Part shown: in pieces, positions 58,356 to 64,000 of the stretch
How the letters are laid out: every line of letters starts with the position of its first letter
Numbering within the stretch: the first letter of the stretch is position 1
Origin: Carettochelys insculpta
Lineage: Eukaryota; Chordata; Testudines; Carettochelyidae
Assembly (NCBI RefSeq): GCF_033958435.1
Contig: NC_134137.1
Span: 319,919,501 to 319,983,500, forward strand
Direction of reading: 5' to 3'
DNA length: 64,000 nt
Translations under genes and position numbers: made by a program
The notes under the pieces: model-generated
Told to the model about the DNA's origin: nothing
Seen by the model: only the letters and a program-made list of their open reading frames with translations
The model's database searches: none

Positions 58356-58886
58356 CTGCAGCAGGAAAAAATATAGAAGAGTTTTCTTAGATGAAACTGA
58401 AACAAATGACCAAATGAAAATGTTCACCCAAATGTATATCACTCTGAGAAACAAAACTTTTTTATATAAAGATTTTATCATGAGTGTCTCTGTCTGCTGA
58501 CAAACAGCCACTCCAAGAGAAAGTGAATTAAAATGTAACATCAGAACAAGTTTAAAAATGTGGTATCATTATTGCTTTAAAGGCCATAAAGCAGCAATAC
58601 CTCTAAGACTTCAGTAATGCTTTGAAAAAAGAATCAAATTTTATTTGACAATCCATTTGTGGGTTTTTTTTTCTCAATTCCTTTCTTTGGCAATATTTGA
58701 ATGATACAGTTCTTGCTTTGGTAACAACAGTGCGTCTTTTTCTCATTTATACTAGAGCTCCTTTACACCACTTTAGGGATTCTTGCACAGGTAAAGGTGA
58801 GTAAATGGCACTAAATGAAAGTGAAAAATCAGGTCCAGTAAATACGTCCAAAGCAAAAGATGTACCATATCAACACAAGCCAAATA
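58356..58886. other. Unannotated sequence
   Basis: No recognised repeat. Confidence 0.5.
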
Positions 58887-59114
58887 ACAAGCAGTCTTGT
58901 AGCACCTTAAATACCAACAAATTTATTGATTAGGCAATGAGCTTTCCTGGGTAAGACCCACTTTTTCACATTTGTAATTTGTAATCTGTGAAAGTGGGTC
59001 TTACCCATGGAAGCTCATCAACTAAGAAATTATTTGTTAATCTTTAAGGTGCTATACTGCCATCTGTTATTTGTGAAACTACAGACTAGCACTGCTGCCT
59101 CTGTGAGTTTTTTA
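58887..59114 (-). mobile_element. Palindromic retroposon (SINE-like), reverse copy
   Basis: Arms CAGTCTTGTAGCACCTTAAA and TTTAAGGTGCTATACTGCC pair, as do GAGCTTTCCTGGGTAAGACC and GGTCTTACCCATGGAAGCTC. The head is at the right (reverse of CAGAGGCAGCAGTGCTAGTC). ACAAGCCAAATA flanks it at 58875-58886 and 59115-59126, a perfect 12-bp duplication. Confidence 0.82.
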
Positions 59115-59131
59115 ACAAGCCAAATATAGAG

Positions 59132-59920
59132 GCTATGTGTAACAGCCAACTTATCTCAAAATAACAGCAGTTATTTCACAATAAATTTGTCTAAATTATG
59201 CTCATGCTATTGGGAAATAAATTCGAAATAACAGGTGTGTTATTTTGATTGTGGTAAACCTCATTCCCTAAACTATAATGCCTATTTTGAAATAGGCCAT
59301 AATGGACTCCAGTGACACTATTTCGAAATAGCACTATGGACTTAAAAATGCTATTTCAAAATACCTGGGGGCTATTTTCAAATGCCTTTTGTGTGTGGCT
59401 GGGTCTACAGCTGACCCCTCCTTTTGGAGGGAGCATGTTAACGATGCAGTTTGGAGGATGCTAATGAGGTGCTGTCATGAATATGCAGTGCCCCATTAGC
59501 ATAAAGGTGGCCATGCTCGATTTGAAAGTGCCACTTTCAGAACACACACTGCCCATGCAGACAGGAGCCTTTCGAAAGGACACCCACACTTCGAAAGGCC
59601 CTTCTTCCTGTTTGGTTTTAGGAAGAAGGGGCTTTTGAAGTCAGGGGGTCCTTTTGAAAGACCCACACATACACGCAGGCAGAGTGTGTTCCGAAAGCGG
59701 CACTTTCAAATTGTGTGGCTGCCGTTATGCTAATGAAGTGCTGCATATTCATGATGGTGCCTCATTTGCATCTCTGAACTGCCTCATTAACATGCCCCCT
59801 CCAAAAGGAGGGAGCAAGTGCAGACACAGCCTGTGGTTGTACTATTTTGAAATAAGATATTTTGAAATAGCTATTTCAAAATATCTTATTTTGAGATAGG
59901 GCTGTCATGTAGATATAGCC
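59132..59920. mobile_element. Inverted-repeat element, host of a nested insertion
   Basis: Ends GCTATGTGTAACAGCC and GTAGATATAGCC are inverted, and the interior carries TATTTCGAAATAG and ATTTTGAAATAGG motifs like the ~710-bp family. It is interrupted by 59398-59831; without that it is ~350 bp. Flanks AGAG and TTAG match only partly. Confidence 0.65.
59398..59831. mobile_element. Fold-back element nested in another element
   Basis: 434 bp with inverted ends GCTGGGTCTACAGCTGACCC and AAGTGCAGACACAGCC, and paired arms around ~59610 (CCTTTCGAAAGGAC with GTCCTTTTGAAAG; CTTCTTCCTG with AGGAAGAAGG). A perfect TGTG duplication lies at 59394-59397 and 59832-59835. Both sides of the insertion rejoin into one continuous outer element. 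Confidence 0.85.
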
Positions 59921-61204
59921 TTAGAGGAAAAGCTTAACTGTAAGTTCCAAGGGGAAGGAGAATTAACTCTCTCACATTCTATGGTGTATGGACAACTTCC
60001 AGTGTCCTCAAGGCAATTGCTACTTTTCGTACTTTGCTTCAGCAATGAAAATAAATTGAAAAGCACATTATGAATAGAGCCAGCAGAGAAAAATAGCTGA
60101 CAGGGTTCTGGCGTTTTACACTCATTAGTCTCTGCAGGCTGTACTTCTGTATGTAAAAATCTCGTGAACAGAAGGGTGCCTTTGGGCACCTCTTTATGGG
60201 TTATTTGGGACGTGAGCTGCACTTTACATTCAAGTGAGCAACTGTTAAGCACAGTAATAACACTAGCTGCATTGAAACTGCTGATTTTAAGCACTTAGAC
60301 TAGGCTAAGTCAATAGTAGCAGTAGGAATTAATAGACCTATGGCTTCAGTAATGAGCCATTAAGTTTAGCCTCCCATGATTTCTGGTATACTTCATTTTA
60401 AAATGGTATTAAGTTCGAACAGGGAATCAACAAAAGCAAGGAAATCCTTGGGAGAAGTTGCCATGGCAACTTCAATTCATGTTTACTGAAACTACCTGGA
60501 AAAATCTTTAGAGTACAATGTTTTTGCAATTCTTGATCACAACAGGGAGAGTTTAGGGTAACCACTAGAGGGGAAAAATGGGCATAGGTGCTTCATTAAT
60601 CCTACCTGAAATATGAAGAAAGAGAGGTCTCCCAACAAGAAGATTTTAAATTCCATTTTCTTTTTTTATATTACAAGTTCAGGTCTTGTCAGTTCTGGAA
60701 GAACACATTGACTTGAGAACTAGTGAAACTGAGATTTCCAAGGATTAAAAAAATGTAATCCCTTTTCTATTTTCAGTTTCCAATAGGACTGTTAGAAATT
60801 CGGGGTGTTTATTTCATAAATATAATTTCAGTGCCTAACACATGCTTCCAAGGAAAGAGCCATTTTATTAAAAGATCCCACACTTCTGCCTCATTAGCTA
60901 AGGGGGAACAAAGCTCCCTGTCCACCTCAAAAATCTACAAAGAGTTGTCCAAATGTGTCCAGAGCTGATAGTCCTAACAACTAAAAACTTAAGCAAAAAA
61001 CAAAACAAAAACAAAACCCCCAAACTTCCTATCAAATACAACATATTAGTCGTCATTCTTTGTACATTATTATGTTCATGGCTCACACAGAGAAAGTTGG
61101 GAAGCAAGCATAAAATTCTCCCTGAAAGAATGTCATGTAACAATATATTTCTTAGAATCTGGAAACCCAACGTACAGCCAAATGAAGTGAGTCATAGGCA
61201 GGCC
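59921..61204. other. Unannotated sequence
   Basis: A Cys-containing minus-strand frame (60294-59905) is open for 129 codons but runs out of the 59132 element end and has no convincing splice sites. An AAAC-rich run lies at 60992-61020. Confidence 0.4.
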
Positions 61205-61445
61205 TGCTGTTGAGGGTGGGGGGAGGCAAAGGGGGAAATCGTCCCCAGGCCTCTTTGAATTGCTGTGTCAGTGCTGCTGCTGACAGTTGTGGGCTGGGGG
61301 AACAATGCTGCAGTCTAGGTGGCACTGAGGGCCAGATGCTCTAGGCCCTGCCACTTCTAACCTTCGCCCCTCCCTTCAGGGGTGAAGAGCCAAGCTCTGC
61401 TCCCACCTTGCTACCGGGGCCCACGACACCTTTTGGCACCGCTGG
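61205..61445 (+). repeat. Interspersed repeat, GGCCCC-rich, copy B
   Basis: Same family as 43736-44052: CCCCAGGCCTCTTTGAATTG, GCTGCTGCTGAC, GATGCTCTAGGCCCTG, CCCACCTTGCTACCGGGGCC. No ends can be defined. Confidence 0.5.
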
Positions 61446-62575
61446 TCATACAAGGCTAGTATCTGAGGCAAAGAGGCACAGCTCCACTCACCTGGCTCCA
61501 GAGTGGCTCTTTTAGATATCAGCTCCTGAGGACTCAAATCAAGCGTGTGCCTGAGATCCCTTTAAGCTGCAGGCAGGATCAGGAAACCCCAGAGAATTTA
61601 AAAGGATAGCTTATCATTTTCACACAGTTTTCAATACATCACATACATTATAAACAAGCAAACGAGGGCACACTTTTAATATATATTCTAAATTTCACCT
61701 TCAAGAGTGTCATAGTAGCTGTAAGTCTCCATTTAGAGGAGCTAAACTCACTCCTCTCCCCTTGACTTAATAGGACTTGTAAATCATCAGTATCTTGTAA
61801 ATATTGATCACTTAAATTTTTACACTGATATTGCAGCCTGATGACCAGTAGAGGTGGGTGAATGCTGGAGCCGGGGCAGAGACTGTTGCTGGGCCCAGAA
61901 CTCACTGTGATGGCCCTACAGTTAAGGCAGTGTGCGTAACTACCACTTTTGGCTGGGAAAGGGCCTGCAGCAAAAGGGACAATTTAAGGGTTTCCCTGAA
62001 TGTGAGAAGAGAGGAAACGGTCTTACAGACCCATCAGAATCTTGGTGTGATGGGCTGGTTGGATCATAAATGTCCCCTTTGGGATTATCATCCACGGTGC
62101 TGATCATGCTACTGAGTCCACTTGCCTGCCTTTTGGGGCTCCTCACTGCCCTACCCTGCTGGGCCAAAATCTCTATTCTCCCCAGTCTAAGGCACAGAGT
62201 TGGGGAGACAGTCCCCTAACAGAGCAACACAGATGCTAAACCAGCTCTGCTCTGGGAGAACTCAGCTACAGGGCCACTCACAGCATCCAGGAACACCACC
62301 CCCAAAAAACACCAAACCCCCAAAATAAATCTGTCTTATTCTGTATACAAGTTTTACCCAGAGAAAGCTCACAAGCTGTTCACTCTATTTATCAATGAAA
62401 GAGAGATCTACACAGTGGTTGCTTCCCCCAGGTAACAATTGTTTACATTAGGCTTGATAATAAACAAAAATTGGAGGAGTGGTAACTATTGCAGAGGCCA
62501 GGATACTGATTCAGAGCAATCTGGATCATTTGGTAAGATGGTACAATCTGAATCGCTCGGTCACAAACAAACACT
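61446..62575. other. Unannotated sequence
   Basis: No recognised gene or repeat. Confidence 0.5.
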
Positions 62576-62725
62576 AAGGCTGCAGCTAGCGTCAGTCCGG
62601 CTGCTGGAGGCATGATGCAAATGAGGGTTCATGAAAATGCAAAAGACCACTCATTTACACATTAGTGTGACTCATTTGCATATTCTCAGAAGAAAACAAG
62701 CAGTGTAGATGTGGTTCTGGCAGCA
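62576..62725. mobile_element. Small degraded inverted-repeat element (possible)
   Basis: GGCTGCAGCTAGCG on the left and CAGTGTAGATGTGGTTC on the right resemble worn GCTRYG-type ends. Inside are GATGCAAATGAGG and CTCATTTGCATA, an inverted pair. No duplication found. Confidence 0.4.
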
Positions 62726-62799
62726 AAAAACCCCTCTGTTGCCAGTCCCTTATCCCCTCCACACACACTCCTTCCTCAGAGTTGGTCAAAGACTGTCAG

Positions 62800-63215
62800 C
62801 AGCCCTGTCTCAATGTGATACTGTGGCCAAAAGAGCTAATGTAGTCCTTGGATGCATAAACGGGGGACTCATAAGTAACAGAAGAGAGATTAGTTCACCT
62901 CTGTACTTGACACTGGTGTGCCCATATTGGAATACCATGCTGCAGTGCTGGTGTTTAAAATTCAAGAAGGATGATAATTAACTGAAGAGGGTTCAGAGGA
63001 AAGCTATAAGAATGATTTAAAGGTTAGAAAATGCCTTACAGTGACAGACTATATTTAGCTCAACAATGAGAAGGGTAAGAAATGGTTTGATTACAGCCAA
63101 TGTATATCTGCATGAGGAACAAACATTTAATGGGCTCTTCAATCTTGTTGAGAAAGGTGCAACACAACCCAATGGCTGGAAGTTAAAGCTTGGTAAACTA
63201 ATCTATCTTAGTCCA
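62800..63215 (+). mobile_element. CR1 LINE fragment, old
   Basis: The frame from 62815 reads CDTVAKRANVVLGCINGG, then NRREISSPLYLTLVCPYWNT, the CR1 region following the RT palm. It continues past frameshifts to GGAAGTTAAAGCTTGG (63178). Strong divergence suggests age. The 3' tail is missing. Confidence 0.75.
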
Positions 63216-63943
63216 GCTGAGCTTGGATATGTTGGCCTTCAGGCAGGCTGCAAAGTCCATGTATTTTCCAAGATGTTTCCCTGGGAGAGAGTACAAACTG
63301 GGTGAGGAAAGATAGTGTTACTCTGGGCTGCAGACAGGCTTTTTAAAATGCATCCATTTGATTGTTGTATATAGTTTCTGTTTTTTTATTCTATAGAGCT
63401 AGATTTCTGGCTAGATATAATATACAGAAACCTGAACAAACCTACACAAAGTCAATAATTCATCTGAGGGACAATTTGCACTGTTGCTGATGCAATATGA
63501 AAAATTTAGTACAATAAATTTCCAGAGCGGTTTTCAGAATGAAAACCCTGGCAACTTTAATTGTACGTTACATAACACTGCTTTATTTGACTAGAAATAA
63601 TGTGCACACCTTCTATTGATTGATTACTATGATTTTTAATTGTATCTATTATGTGACTCTTGGGCAACTCATTGTCTGAATGAACGAACAGAGGCAAAGT
63701 ATATGAAGGTGTCTAAGGAATAAAAGTTCTTAATCATCTTACATTACATTCATGTTACATTTTAAAATATTTTTGAAAAGATTGGAATTGTTGAATTGTG
63801 CACCTAGTCAGCCTATATTAATAGATTATTTTATTGCTATTTCTCTGATTCATCCTCCCTACTCCTTCTTTCTTGTTGGTATACCCTCACTTACATCCTG
63901 TCTTAAATCAGAGCAAGTCTGCACTACATAATTGTCACCCTAG
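63216..63943. other. Unannotated AT-rich sequence
   Basis: No recognised feature. Confidence 0.5.
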
Positions 63944-64000
63944 GGCTTTGTCTACTTTATGCAGAATTCAGCGACATGGCTGAGCAGTGTAAATGCTGTG
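63944..64000 (+). mobile_element. Start of another inverted-repeat element, cut by the window edge
   Basis: GGCTTTGTCTACTTTATGC matches the GGCTNTGTCTACAC terminus, followed by GCGACATGGCTGAGCAG, a motif order I associate with this element group. The other end is outside the window. Confidence 0.4.

Noticed and set aside
59905..60294. Minus-strand 129-codon frame with many cysteines.
   Set aside because: It extends into the end of an inverted-repeat element, has no clear splice sites, and matches nothing known to me.
1..64000. CRISPR array, bacterial operon or phage.
   Set aside because: No regularly spaced direct repeats, no Shine-Dalgarno-linked gene series. Repeats are vertebrate LINE, SINE and DNA-transposon types.

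Overview
The window looks like non-coding nuclear DNA of a turtle, possibly a soft-shelled one. The case rests on its repeats: several generations of CR1 LINEs with the sauropsid-type ATTCTATGA tail, MIR-like SINEs, tRNA-derived SINE fragments, and many copies of short inverted-repeat DNA elements that begin GCTRYGTCTACAC. The assignment is from remembered repeat style, not a database search. There is no bacterial gene, operon, CRISPR array or complete protein-coding gene. Base composition is AT-rich, with CpG-rich islands that coincide with the younger mobile elements.

Layout. 1-15 kb: two copies of a ~710-bp inverted-repeat element (55-775, 7630-8339), fold-back elements (6615-7037, 14018-14326, 14957-15391), a TA-flanked mariner/Tigger-like element (14358-14684), CR1 tails and MIR-like SINEs. 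15.5-17.3 kb: a CpG-rich block with a TATA box and a polyadenylation signal, LTR-like but unassigned. 18-27 kb: a small palindromic retroposon, two more copies of the ~710-bp element (19225-19936 on -, 25964-26672 on +), an RTE-like LINE tail, and a decayed CR1 (21560-22817). 28.9-30.05 kb: a frameshifted minus-strand coding remnant of unknown identity. 31.2-37.4 kb: a CR1 cluster in which a 2.7-kb minus-strand CR1 has split an older plus-strand CR1, with a second minus-strand CR1 beside it. 38.8-39.7 kb: the C-terminal end of another non-LTR retrotransposon, with a 217-codon open frame. 40.7-50.6 kb: GC-rich and AT-rich interspersed repeats, including a nest at least three insertions deep (48.6-50.65 kb). 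51.9-58.4 kb: two candidate minus-strand host exons in compatible phase (58188-58355 and 51942-52082), separated by an intron full of mobile elements. 58.9-63.2 kb: more nested inverted-repeat elements and a CR1 remnant.

The most interesting signals are two non-autonomous repeat systems. The first is a group of structurally different elements (710-bp MITE, 300-450-bp fold-backs, a ~1-kb element) that share termini and short target duplications, as if one transposase moved them all; no transposase gene is in the window. The second is a palindromic element flanked by 12-14-bp target duplications, which is typical of LINE-mediated retroposition and unexpected for a hairpin-like element. All functional statements about these are inference from sequence structure.
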